Below, piece after piece: positions 36,945 through 45,290 of a stretch of 64,000 nt of DNA. The stretch is taken from NCBI GenBank assembly GCA_947497585.1, contig CANMHG010000003.1:186001-250000 (forward strand), in the 5' to 3' direction. The notes below the pieces were generated by a model, which ran no database searches, was not told where the DNA came from, and saw nothing but the letters and a program-made list of their open reading frames with translations. A program made the position numbers and the translations under genes. Source of the DNA: an uncultured Bacillaceae bacterium. Its GTDB lineage: Bacteria > Bacillota > Bacilli > Bacillales > Bacillaceae_L. The stretch's first letter is position 1. Every line of letters begins with the position of its first letter.

Positions 36945-38017
36945 GGGTATTATTACTAGCTCCTAGTAGATCAATTCATACACATAAATGGGCATTGTTT
37001 TATAAAAATCAAGGGATTGAAGTCAAAGTTGTAACATTTGCGGATCATTACTCAGAGGAGAATGCGAAAGAAGTCGAAACAGTGGTTTTACCAAAACTTT
37101 TTCCCGGGAAATTATCGTATATTTCGAGCTTATTTGCTCTAAAAAAGCAGCTTGCGACATTCAAACCTGATATCCTTCATGCTCATTATGTGTCGAGTTA
37201 TGGCTTCGTCGGTGCTTTAGCTAATTATCATCCATTTTACGTTTCTGTTTGGGGAAGAGACATTTATCAGTTCCCCCAACAAAACCCTGTTAATAAACAA
37301 ATTGTTGAATTTACATTACGAAAAGCCGATGTAATTTGCTCAACAAGTCACGTGATGGCTGGTGAAACGAGAAAATATATTAATGTTCCGATAGAGGTTA
37401 CTCCTTTTGGTGTGGACCTACAGAAGTTCAAACCAATACAGAGCGTAAATAATGATAACGAAACCGTTACAATAGGAACGGTAAAGGCTTTATCTGATAA
37501 ATATGGAATTGCTGACTTAATAAAAGCTTTTTCCCTTGTCCACGCTAGTAACAACAATACCAAGCTTTTAATCGTAGGAGACGGACCACAGCGTGAGGAA
37601 TACGAACAGATGGTAGAACAATTGGGTCTTAAGGAAGTAACAACCTTTACAGGTAGAGTTCCTAATGATGAAGTACCAACCTATATAAATAAAATCGACA
37701 TTTTTGCAGTTCCTTCAACTGAAAATAGTGAGAGCTTTGGTGTAGCTGCTGTTGAATCTATGGCTTGTGGTGTGCCAGCGGTAGTATCAAATGTCGGTGG
37801 ATTACCTGAGGTTGTGTTAGAAGGTAAAACAGGATTTGTTGTTCCTAAAGAGGATCCGGAGGCATTAGCCGTAAAATTCAATACCTTAATTGAGGATTCA
37901 GATTTACGAAGGCGTATGGGTGAAGCAGGAATCGAGCATGTTAAGGAAAACTACAATTGGACGGACAACGCAAATGGAATGTTAGAGTTATACGGACGAA
38001 CTCTGAAAGGGGTATAA
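36941..38017 (+). CDS. Family 4 glycosyltransferase
   Basis: 358 aa, GT-B fold. N-terminal LLAPSRSIHTHKWALFYKNQG; C-terminal VGDGPQREEYEQMV and the donor-binding motif ENSESFGVAAVESMACGVP with VVSNVGGLPEV. Strong SD AAGGAGG; start overlaps the preceding stop. It builds the repeat unit on the lipid carrier; donor unknown, retaining mechanism expected. Confidence 0.83.
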   Translation: MRVLLLAPSRSIHTHKWALFYKNQGIEVKVVTFADHYSEENAKEVETVVLPKLFPGKLSYISSLFALKKQLATFKPDILHAHYVSSYGFVGALANYHPFYVSVWGRDIYQFPQQNPVNKQIVEFTLRKADVICSTSHVMAGETRKYINVPIEVTPFGVDLQKFKPIQSVNNDNETVTIGTVKALSDKYGIADLIKAFSLVHASNNNTKLLIVGDGPQREEYEQMVEQLGLKEVTTFTGRVPNDEVPTYINKIDIFAVPSTENSESFGVAAVESMACGVPAVVSNVGGLPEVVLEGKTGFVVPKEDPEALAVKFNTLIEDSDLRRRMGEAGIEHVKENYNWTDNANGMLELYGRTLKGV

Positions 38018-38020
38018 GAT

Positions 38021-38887
38021 ATGAAAAAGGTAAGAAAAGCAGTCATACCTGCAGCAGGTCTAGGAACACGTTTTTTACCTGCCACAAAAGCACAACCAAA
38101 AGAAATGCTTCCAATTGTTGATAAACCAACTATTCAATTTATCATTGAAGAAGCGGTTAAGTCTGGAATCGAAGATATTATCATTGTGACTGGACGTAAT
38201 AAAAGGGCGATAGAAGATCACTTTGATAAATCAGTAGAGCTTGAACTTTTACTTGAAAAGACAGGGAAGAAAGAAATGCTTGAAGTGGTCGAATCCATTT
38301 CTAATTTGGTCGACATTCATTATGTTCGTCAGAAAGAGCCTCTAGGACTTGGCCATGCAGTACTATGTGCGAAAAAGTTTATCGGTAATGAACCTTTTGC
38401 GGTCTTACTAGGAGACGACATTATCGATAGTGAAGTACCTGCACTAAAGCAAATGATTGATCAATATAACGAAGTAGGATCAAGCATTTTAGGTGTACAT
38501 GAAGTTCCTCGTTCTGAAGTAAATAAATACGGAATTGTAGACTATTCAGTACAACAAGATGAACTGTTTAAAGTAAACAGTCTTATAGAAAAACCGGATG
38601 TAGAAGTAGCACCTTCTACTCAAGCAATTATTGGTCGATATGTGTTAACACCAGAAATATTTGATTTGTTAGAGAAGGGTCAGCCTGATAAAAAAGGTGA
38701 AATACAGCTAACGGATGCGATTGATGCTCTATTAAAAGAACAATCCATATACTCTTATGTTATTAAGGGTAACCGCTATGACGTTGGTGATAAGTTTGGC
38801 TTTTTACAAGCATCTATTGACTTCGCACTAAAAAGAGATGATTTAAAAGATAAACTAGAGCAATACTTAAAACAAATATTGAAATAG
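38021..38887 (+). CDS. galU: UTP-glucose-1-phosphate uridylyltransferase
   Basis: 288 aa, full length for the family (GtaB/GalU). Nucleotide-binding AAGLGTRFLPATKAQPKEMLP in part at residues 10-30, GLGHAVLCA, LLGDDII and IEKPDVE. It makes UDP-glucose. Its presence inside the operon suggests glucose is part of the polymer. SD AAAGGGG, 3 nt after the previous stop. Confidence 0.93.
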   Translation: MKKVRKAVIPAAGLGTRFLPATKAQPKEMLPIVDKPTIQFIIEEAVKSGIEDIIIVTGRNKRAIEDHFDKSVELELLLEKTGKKEMLEVVESISNLVDIHYVRQKEPLGLGHAVLCAKKFIGNEPFAVLLGDDIIDSEVPALKQMIDQYNEVGSSILGVHEVPRSEVNKYGIVDYSVQQDELFKVNSLIEKPDVEVAPSTQAIIGRYVLTPEIFDLLEKGQPDKKGEIQLTDAIDALLKEQSIYSYVIKGNRYDVGDKFGFLQASIDFALKRDDLKDKLEQYLKQILK

Positions 38888-38910
38888 CTAATTGTGATTG
38901 GAGTAAGACA

Positions 38911-40128
38911 ATGAGAGTAATTTATCTATGTCAACACTTTCCGCCAGAAACGGGAGCACCACAAATACGGGTATATGAAGTAAGTAAAGAGCTTCTTAAA
39001 CGAGGTCATCAAATTGAGGTGCTAACCGCGTTCCCACATCATCCACACGGTATTATTCCAGAAGAATACAAAGGGATGTGTTACAAGTTCGAGGAATACG
39101 ATGGAATTCCTGTTCATCGATCATGGATCTATCCATCACCAAAGGGAAGCTTTTGGAAAAGGCTAGCCTCATATTTCTCATTTACATTTAGTTCGTTCTA
39201 TTCTATGTGGAAAGCAAAACCAACGGATGTGATTATCTGTAATTCTCCCCCCTTGTTTTTGGGAATAACAGGCTATGTTGCAGCTAAGTTCAAACGCGCT
39301 AAGTTTGTTTTTAACATTGCAGACATCTGGCCTGAATCAGCAGTAGAGTTGGGAATCCTTAAAAATAAAACATTTATAAAACTGGCAACTTGGCTCGAGC
39401 ACTTTTTATACCGAAAGTCTTGGAAAATTGCTACTGCGACAGACGGTATTAAAGACTATATGATTAAGCATGGCAAAAAGGAGGAAGATGTATTCCTCTT
39501 ACCAAATGGGGTAAATACTGACTTCTTTGTGCCAATGCCAAAGCATGAAGGACTTATTCAAGAGCTTGGGTTAGAAGGTAAGAAGGTATTTACTTATGCA
39601 GGTGCACTTGGATATGCTCAAGCACTTGATTCCATTTTACAGACGGCAGCTCTTTTAAAAGAGGAGTATCCAAATGTCCACTTTCTGTTTGTAGGAGATG
39701 GACAGGAAAAGGATAAATTGTTGAAGCTGAAGGAAGAACTGGAGCTTTCGAATGTGACGTTCTATGGATCTGTTCCGGTTTCTAGAATGCCTGAGATCTT
39801 TTCGGTTTCGGATTATAGTATTGTTTCTCTACGTAATATTGAGCTTTTTAAAGGGGCACGACCTTCGAAGATATTCCCTGCGATTTCTACAGGTACTCCT
39901 GTGTTGTATTGTGGAGATGGCGAGAGTGCTAGTATCTTGGAAGAACATAATTGCGGAAAGATTGCCCCACCTGAAAACCCTGAGGGGATTGCGAATGAAA
40001 TACGCAAGCTAGTTGAGCTTTCTGAAGAGGAATACAAGCAACTATCTGAAAATGGCCGGAAACTGGCTATAGCTGAATATTCGTGGTCGAGTATTGTGGA
40101 TGATTTGTTACGGAATATTGAACATTAA
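38911..40128 (+). CDS. Family 4 glycosyltransferase (WbuB-like)
   Basis: 405 aa. Opening YLCQHFPPETGAPQIRVYE and IADIWPESAVELGIL are typical of WbuB/amino-sugar-transferring GT4 enzymes; the C-terminal half has FVGDGQEKDKLL and FKGARPSKIFPAISTG. It may add an amino sugar such as a ManNAc3NAcA unit; this is a guess from family resemblance. Last gene of the cluster, closed by a strong terminator. Confidence 0.82.
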   Translation: MRVIYLCQHFPPETGAPQIRVYEVSKELLKRGHQIEVLTAFPHHPHGIIPEEYKGMCYKFEEYDGIPVHRSWIYPSPKGSFWKRLASYFSFTFSSFYSMWKAKPTDVIICNSPPLFLGITGYVAAKFKRAKFVFNIADIWPESAVELGILKNKTFIKLATWLEHFLYRKSWKIATATDGIKDYMIKHGKKEEDVFLLPNGVNTDFFVPMPKHEGLIQELGLEGKKVFTYAGALGYAQALDSILQTAALLKEEYPNVHFLFVGDGQEKDKLLKLKEELELSNVTFYGSVPVSRMPEIFSVSDYSIVSLRNIELFKGARPSKIFPAISTGTPVLYCGDGESASILEEHNCGKIAPPENPEGIANEIRKLVELSEEEYKQLSENGRKLAIAEYSWSSIVDDLLRNIEH

Positions 40129-40134
40129 GATTGT

Positions 40135-40175
40135 AGGAGTGTCTTAGCTGGTTAGCTGAAGGACACTCCTTTTTG
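40135..40175 (+). terminator. Rho-independent terminator of the polysaccharide operon
   Basis: AGGAGTGTC (40135-40143) pairs with GACACTCCT (40162-40170), then TTTTT. Confidence 0.9.
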
Positions 40176-40289
40176 TGTTGAATATGTTTGGGTTATCATA
40201 TCCAAAGGGTAGTGCGAGTATTTGAAAATATCTTTCGGGTGGTGAGGAAAGAGAGGCTCAAACACACTAGTGATCAGAGACGAGAGTAA

Positions 40290-40640
40290 GATATCAACAT
40301 CTGAACTGTCTACGACGACGGTTATCAAAGACAAAAAGCGAGGCAGCAACAGTCAAGCTGTCTCCGATGGCAGGTATCAAAGACAAAACCCCCGCACCCA
40401 ACACCCAAACTGTCTCCGATGGCGGGTATCAAAGACAAAAAGCGAGGCAGCAACACACAAACTGTCTCCGAGCATGGTGATCAAAGACAAAACCCCCCGC
40501 CCTCAACATCCAAACTGTCCACGACGACCGCTATCAAAGACAAAACCCGGGCCCTCAACATCCCAAACTGTCCACGACGACCGTTATCAAAGCCAAAACC
40601 CACCGCCCCAGAACCCAAACTGTCTCCGAGCACTACTCAC
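40290..40640 (-). repeat. 52-bp tandem repeat array, about six units, hairpin-forming
   Basis: The core TATCAAAGACAAAA (GATCAAAG and GCCAAAA variants) starts at 40323, 40375, 40427, 40479, 40532 and 40585, a 52-53 bp period, alternating with ACTGTCTCCGA-type segments. A partial unit precedes at ~40292. On the minus strand each unit can fold TGTCTTTGAT against ATCGGAGACA (10 pairs, two G-U) around a 6-7 nt loop. GC content is far above its surroundings. Overlapping plus-strand ORFs here are repeat translations, not genes. The rest of 40176-40661 holds nothing else. Confidence 0.85.
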
Positions 40641-40661
40641 AAAAATAAAAAGTACCATACT

Positions 40662-41567
40662 TTACTCATAATAGGTCCAGCGATTAACACTTACAATCGT
40701 AAAAGTTTTATCTAGTATTCTTTTAATCCTCTTTTTAGAGGGTACAATCCTACACCACTCGTGAATTATATTAGTGGTTATCTTTTCATTTGGAAATAGA
40801 AACCTAAATTCTTCTACACTTCGAATTACTGCATTTTCTATGATTTCTTTATGCCCACAGTCTAGACATGAACATTGCTTTCCTATAATGGATATTGAAA
40901 ATGAGTTGCAAGCCAAACATGTGATGCCTTTTCGTAATTGTTCAAAATCATAGGAGGGTAACTGCATAAATGGTGATTCTTTAATATGTAGTGAAATTAG
41001 TTTGTCGGCAAGATTTTTTTGTCTTTCAGTTACTTTAGAAGGGACAGCACTAAGTTTTCTTAAATATCGATTAATCTGGCTCGGGAATATAAAGGGCTTA
41101 TTGGGTGGTGATTGGTATAAAGTGAATTCGGAATTGATGAAAACAACTGAGGCATCGATGAGAAAATTAAATCCCAGGAGATGGAGTAATTGACGTAATA
41201 GGGATATTGATCGAGTTAGCTGGTTTAAAGGATTACTTATTTCAGATTTGTTATTTTTATATAACCGATCTGATTCGTAATAATAATCACCTTCATAATT
41301 TTTTACTTCAAATACGTAAATAGTATCTGAAAGCAGTATCATAGTATCAATTTGGAAATGGGTTTTGTTTGTTTTTAATAGTAGATCATTTAAAACTATG
41401 CATTCACAAGTAAGTTCTTCGGTTAAAGAGTCAAACTTTTTCTCTCCTTCAAATCCTTTTTTTTGAGTGAAGTGGTACTGAACTTCGTTTTCAGAAAGCC
41501 TCATACGTTTGCTTAAATAACTTAAAAACTGTAACTCTTGGTTCATTGTTCTTTCTTTATAGACCAT
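40662..41567 (-). CDS. NERD-domain protein with zinc ribbon
   Basis: 301 aa from the ATG at 41567, which has AAAAAGGATG 8 nt upstream; the frame extends to a TTG at 41600 without SD. NERD core at ~40-140 (GEKKFDSL, FQIDTMILLS, VFEVKNYEGDYYYESDRLY) and a C-terminal CLAC ... CLDC zinc ribbon, then a Lys/Arg-rich tail. It has the same domain plan as the protein at 9086 but low identity. The 52-bp repeat array begins right after its stop codon and would be in its 3' UTR. Function unknown; NERD is presumed nuclease-related. Confidence 0.72.
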   Translation of the reverse strand: MVYKERTMNQELQFLSYLSKRMRLSENEVQYHFTQKKGFEGEKKFDSLTEELTCECIVLNDLLLKTNKTHFQIDTMILLSDTIYVFEVKNYEGDYYYESDRLYKNNKSEISNPLNQLTRSISLLRQLLHLLGFNFLIDASVVFINSEFTLYQSPPNKPFIFPSQINRYLRKLSAVPSKVTERQKNLADKLISLHIKESPFMQLPSYDFEQLRKGITCLACNSFSISIIGKQCSCLDCGHKEIIENAVIRSVEEFRFLFPNEKITTNIIHEWCRIVPSKKRIKRILDKTFTIVSVNRWTYYE

Positions 41568-41608
41568 AGTCCACATCCTTTTTTTCATTATTTCGTACAA
41601 TCCAATTT

Positions 41609-41648
41609 TAGTAGAAATCCATCTAGGATTCTACTAGAATTTTTTCTA
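41609..41648 (+). terminator. Plus-strand terminator-like hairpin without upstream gene
   Basis: TAGTAGAAATCC and GGATTCTACTA pair around ATCTA (one bulged A), followed by gaaTTTTTT. It lies before the LRR gene and after no plus-strand gene. Confidence 0.45.
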
Positions 41649-41743
41649 GAAGGAAAACTTGGAATATTTTACAGTTAGAAATAGGAACATACCTCCCTTA
41701 TAATAAGGCTTGTCATCTAGAATACATACTAAGGAGTTTTTCT

Positions 41744-42865
41744 ATGAAAAAGATTGGTTATATCCTTTCTAACGTGCTTTTTATCGGAATTATAGTTGTT
41801 TCTTTTTTCTTGTTTCAAGGGAAAAATGACACATTAGATGAAACTGAAAATGCTAGTGTACCAGATAATGCTACATATAGTGAAGAAATAGTAGAAAATC
41901 ACACAGAATCAACAGTGCCAGTTATTGATATTGAAAGTAAACCTGAGAATGAAGCAGTAGAAGAGGTAGCAAATGATATAGAAAAGGATACTTCCTCAAA
42001 AATAACAACAACTACTACTGAATCGAGGGAACAATCATCAAAGCCCACGTCAGCTACATCACCAGTGAAACAGAAAGTAGTAGAGGAAGTTACGATTCCT
42101 GATCCTTATTTAAAGAAAAAATTACAGAGTATATTTGGAACAAAAACAATCACAAAGCAGCAATTACAAAATGTTAAAGAGCTTCAACTATGGGGATTCC
42201 CAAAAGGGAATATATCTGACCTAACTGGGTTAGAATACGCCACAAATCTTGTCTCAATAGATATAGCGAATAATAATGTTACAGATTTATCTCCGTTACG
42301 TAATAGTAAGAAATTGATATACCTCTTAATCCAAAATAATAAAATTAAAGACATAACGAGGTTTAAAGACTTTCCTGAACTAACATTCATTGGTGCAGAA
42401 GATAATCAGCTAAATGATGCCTCAATTAATATGTTAAAGGAAATGGAGAAAAAGGGGAAGATTGTAACTTATGATGGTGATCAATATACAGTTGTAGAGG
42501 AACCAAAAAAAGAGGAGGAAAAACCAGCACCTGTAAAGGAAGACGTAATTGTTATTTCTAAATTAACAGATGAGGACCTCTCTTCTTTATCTCAGAAACA
42601 GCGCAACATTCTTGTTGAGTGGATGCTCTCAACAAATAAGGTAGAGACGAGAGAGGATGGACTACACATTATTGCGGTAATTACAGGCAAGCCATTTACA
42701 CATGCTAGTATAGATAATGAGCCACCTCCACCATATACAAATCAACATCCGAGATTAACGGATTTAGAGTATTCAATATTCATGGAATGGGCTTTACGAA
42801 CTGAAAGAACTGAATCGAGTGCAGATGTTGATTATATGATTCGTGTCATCAAAGCTAGTAATTAA
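41744..42865 (+). CDS. Membrane-anchored leucine-rich-repeat protein
   Basis: 373 aa. N-terminal membrane/signal segment (~6-25), then a ~90-residue Glu/Thr/Ser-rich spacer. Residues ~115-240 are internalin-like LRRs (VKELQLWGF, LVSIDIANNNVTDLSPL, LIYLLIQNNKIKDI, LTFIGAEDNQLNDAS). After an EPKKEEEKP linker come two related ~40-residue helical units with I-(V/M)EW(M/A)L-T-(K/R) cores at about 290 and 345. It is surface-exposed and likely protein-binding. ATG follows AAGGAG. A TATAAT at 41699 is a possible -10. Its own terminator follows. Confidence 0.72.
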   Translation: MKKIGYILSNVLFIGIIVVSFFLFQGKNDTLDETENASVPDNATYSEEIVENHTESTVPVIDIESKPENEAVEEVANDIEKDTSSKITTTTTESREQSSKPTSATSPVKQKVVEEVTIPDPYLKKKLQSIFGTKTITKQQLQNVKELQLWGFPKGNISDLTGLEYATNLVSIDIANNNVTDLSPLRNSKKLIYLLIQNNKIKDITRFKDFPELTFIGAEDNQLNDASINMLKEMEKKGKIVTYDGDQYTVVEEPKKEEEKPAPVKEDVIVISKLTDEDLSSLSQKQRNILVEWMLSTNKVETREDGLHIIAVITGKPFTHASIDNEPPPPYTNQHPRLTDLEYSIFMEWALRTERTESSADVDYMIRVIKASN

Positions 42866-42895
42866 ACTGTGTGCAGTGGGCACACAGTTTTTTTA
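42864..42895 (+). terminator. Rho-independent terminator
   Basis: AAACTGTGTG...CACACAGTTT followed by TTTT; begins at the stop codon of the LRR gene. Confidence 0.9.
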
Positions 42896-42979
42896 ATGCC
42901 TCTTTTATAGGAAACTTTCTGTGGCTAAGCTCTTAGAATCCGTTGGAAGCTACAATCAATGAGTCTTCTGACTTCCAAC

Positions 42980-43010
42980 AAAAAAGCTAGGGGACCTTGG
43001 TCTCCTAGCA
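42980..43010 (-). terminator. Rho-independent terminator of the autolysin operon (minus)
   Basis: On the minus strand GCTAGG-GACC/GGTC-CCTAGC (42986-43009) is followed by TTTTTTG. Confidence 0.88.
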
Positions 43011-43019
43011 TGAAACGAA

Positions 43020-44531
43020 TTATTTAGAAACAGTTGTACCTTTAAAATAATGAGTTAGTATTTGTTCCGCAGTCCATCCGTTTTCAGCGTATCCTTTTGC
43101 ACCATATTGGCTCATTCCAATACGATGACCCCAACCTTTTCCGTTTACCTTTACTGATTCAACTCCACCAGTAGTTGAAATTGTACCGTTTGCTGTTTGA
43201 ACTGACATATTATCAGTAGAAATGGTTTGGGTACCTGAAGTAGTTTGAACAACATGTCCCTTAACCGAGTTTATATTTAGCAGGTTAGAGGTCGTTTGTA
43301 CTAAGAAACTTCTTACTTCTTTACTTAGTTCAATAGAAAACCAGTTTGATAGAAGTTGATTGTAAACACGTGTGTCATTTAGTGGGAACAGCTTTCTTAT
43401 AACACTTTCATTACCACGAATGGTTTTTTCACCATCACTTGTTTTGACAGTTACACCACCGACTTCTCCATTCGCACCTTTTTGTTCAGTGATTACATCA
43501 TACAAAATTGTTGACTCTGAAAAGCCAAAGGATTTTAAGATTGTTAATGCAGAAAAGGTATGTGACCATACACTATGTGGAGAGTTTTCAAATCGATCCT
43601 CTACACTTACTAAATAAGGGAAGTTCGCTTGGTTTGAATTCCAGACGTCTCCAACGTTTGCTGTTCTTCCTCCACTTGTTGAATGGAAAAAGGTTTGAAT
43701 AGGCCTTCCATTAAATTTGACAAGTAAACCGCTAGTTGCTGCGATTGCCTCGTTTGTTCGAGGGTGTTCTCCTGTAAAACCACGATATACTTGGCTTGTT
43801 GCTGTGTTCGATAGAATCATTGAATTTTGAGCAAAGCTTCTAGCTGCAATCGCTTGGGCCTTTAAAGCTTCCATATGCCAAGATGCAGGCATCTCACTAG
43901 GAACAACACCTTTTAAATAATCTTCCATATCTAAAACATTGATTGCTTGAATTTTATCGCTTTTTAAACGAATATCAAAACTTCCACGGTATCGTACACC
44001 GTTAATTGTAATAAGAGATAGAGAGTTGGCTTCGATAAGGGATGTGGTTGTGCTTTGTACCCAGCCAGTCATTTTGTTTGATAGTGTTACATTGTACCAA
44101 GTTTCTCCAGATCCGTTTATAAAAATGTCATTGTAAGTAGCAGTTGATCCAGCTGTTGCAACTGTTAGTTGTTCATAACCAGTGGTTGCTCCTTTTCTTA
44201 CAATCGTATCTTGTGAGAATGTTGCTACTCTTCCAATGATCTCTTGTATTAAAAATCCATTAGCTGAAGTGTGAACAGTTTGTCCATTTGTAATAACAAC
44301 ATTAGTACCTGACTTTGATATACCTAATGGATTGGATTGTAAAACAGTTGTTGCTCCAGTCTGTTTATTAACCAACTGATAGTTGCCATTAAGGGTAGCT
44401 GTGTAACCAGTGCTATTTTCAAAGATTAATACAGTAACAGGATTCGGGTAAACTAGATTTTGTGCTTTTGAATTCCCAGGTAACACGAGAAATAGAGCAA
44501 TAGTCAGCACTGAGAAAAGTAATTTGTTCAT
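43020..44531 (-). CDS. lytB: SpoIID/LytB-family amidase enhancer
   Basis: 503 aa. Signal peptide to ~23 (SKAQ). One SH3b-like unit in the N-terminal part (VRKGATTGYEQL ... GWVQ). The SpoIID domain (~185-340) has the family core YLKGVVPSEMPASW, then ALKAQAIAARSFA. LytB stimulates the amidase LytC in B. subtilis, and SpoIID itself is a lytic transglycosylase; the catalytic Glu could be that in VPSEMP. The C-terminus has KGWGHRIGMSQYGAKGYAENG. Last gene of a three-gene minus-strand operon. Confidence 0.85.
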   Translation of the reverse strand: MNKLLFSVLTIALFLVLPGNSKAQNLVYPNPVTVLIFENSTGYTATLNGNYQLVNKQTGATTVLQSNPLGISKSGTNVVITNGQTVHTSANGFLIQEIIGRVATFSQDTIVRKGATTGYEQLTVATAGSTATYNDIFINGSGETWYNVTLSNKMTGWVQSTTTSLIEANSLSLITINGVRYRGSFDIRLKSDKIQAINVLDMEDYLKGVVPSEMPASWHMEALKAQAIAARSFAQNSMILSNTATSQVYRGFTGEHPRTNEAIAATSGLLVKFNGRPIQTFFHSTSGGRTANVGDVWNSNQANFPYLVSVEDRFENSPHSVWSHTFSALTILKSFGFSESTILYDVITEQKGANGEVGGVTVKTSDGEKTIRGNESVIRKLFPLNDTRVYNQLLSNWFSIELSKEVRSFLVQTTSNLLNINSVKGHVVQTTSGTQTISTDNMSVQTANGTISTTGGVESVKVNGKGWGHRIGMSQYGAKGYAENGWTAEQILTHYFKGTTVSK

Positions 44532-44534
44532 TAC

Positions 44535-45257
44535 TTACCTCACCTCGCCTAATTTTCCGAAGATCCACCCACGTTTTCCTATAGATGTTTCTACGTTATA
44601 CCATGTTTCACCAGCACTATTAGTAAAGACTGAAATATACTTTAAGGTTGTACCCTTTTTTAATGTTTCAATTACGCCATAAGAAGTGGTAGCACCTTTT
44701 CTAAGATGGACTTCACCAACTGTTACAACTTGTGAAGGAGTTTTAGTTGCAACATCTCCTTTTGTGCTAGATACATTTCCAGAGAAAATCCAACCTTTAA
44801 GGGTTGATGAAAGTTCAATACGATACCAAGTACCATTGGATGATACATGTTGATCAATTACCTTTAACGCTGCACCAGATGTTCTTGTAGCAATTACTTT
44901 GTAGCTAGCTGTAGCTCCTGAGTGAAGTGTTGCCGAAGCCGTAGATACATATACTGTTGACGGCAGTGATGTTGAAGGCGCAGATGGTGCTGGAGATGTC
45001 ACTACAGGTGGTGTATATGTTCCACTTCCTACTCCATTTGCAATTTGTTGTTTTAATGTATTAATCTCTTGTTGTTGCTGATTGATTCTTGTTTCAAGAG
45101 CCGTGATTTGAGATTTCATAGGGTTTATCTGTGAGTTCACCCAATCAACACTCGCAAGAATAACGTTATTGGAAGCTGTAATTGAACTAGGTACAAAAGC
45201 GGCAATTCCAATTCCTACTGCTAATGTTCCAGTGATAAATAAATGCTTTTTCTTCAT
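44535..45257 (-). CDS. SH3b-repeat wall protein with coiled coil
   Basis: 240 aa. Signal/membrane segment to ~28, coiled coil at ~38-70 (MKSQITALETRINQQQQ), Pro/Ser/Thr linker at ~75-95, and two SH3b domains (~100-165; ~175-238, HLRKGATTSYGVIETLKKG ... GWIFG). It sits where the LytA lipoprotein is in the B. subtilis lytABC operon but is not homologous by eye: no lipobox Cys. Probably wall-binding; may tie LytB and LytC together. Gaps of 3 and 33 nt to its neighbours. Confidence 0.68.
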   Translation of the reverse strand: MKKKHLFITGTLAVGIGIAAFVPSSITASNNVILASVDWVNSQINPMKSQITALETRINQQQQEINTLKQQIANGVGSGTYTPPVVTSPAPSAPSTSLPSTVYVSTASATLHSGATASYKVIATRTSGAALKVIDQHVSSNGTWYRIELSSTLKGWIFSGNVSSTKGDVATKTPSQVVTVGEVHLRKGATTSYGVIETLKKGTTLKYISVFTNSAGETWYNVETSIGKRGWIFGKLGEVR

Positions 45258-45290
45258 ATTAGTTTCCCCCTGTTTATATAGTAGTTAGAT

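Noticed and set aside
40290..40640. CRISPR array at the 52-bp repeats
   Set aside because: Linkers are related to one another rather than unique spacers, and there are no cas genes.
40270..40715. Plus-strand ORFs of 133 and 98 aa across 40270-40715
   Set aside because: They are translations of the 52-bp repeat in two frames, with no SD and repeat-driven composition.
42952..42979. GTTGGAAG/CTTCCAAC inverted repeat between convergent genes
   Set aside because: On the plus strand it is followed by A's, not T's, so it is not a plus-strand terminator; likely incidental next to the minus-strand terminator.
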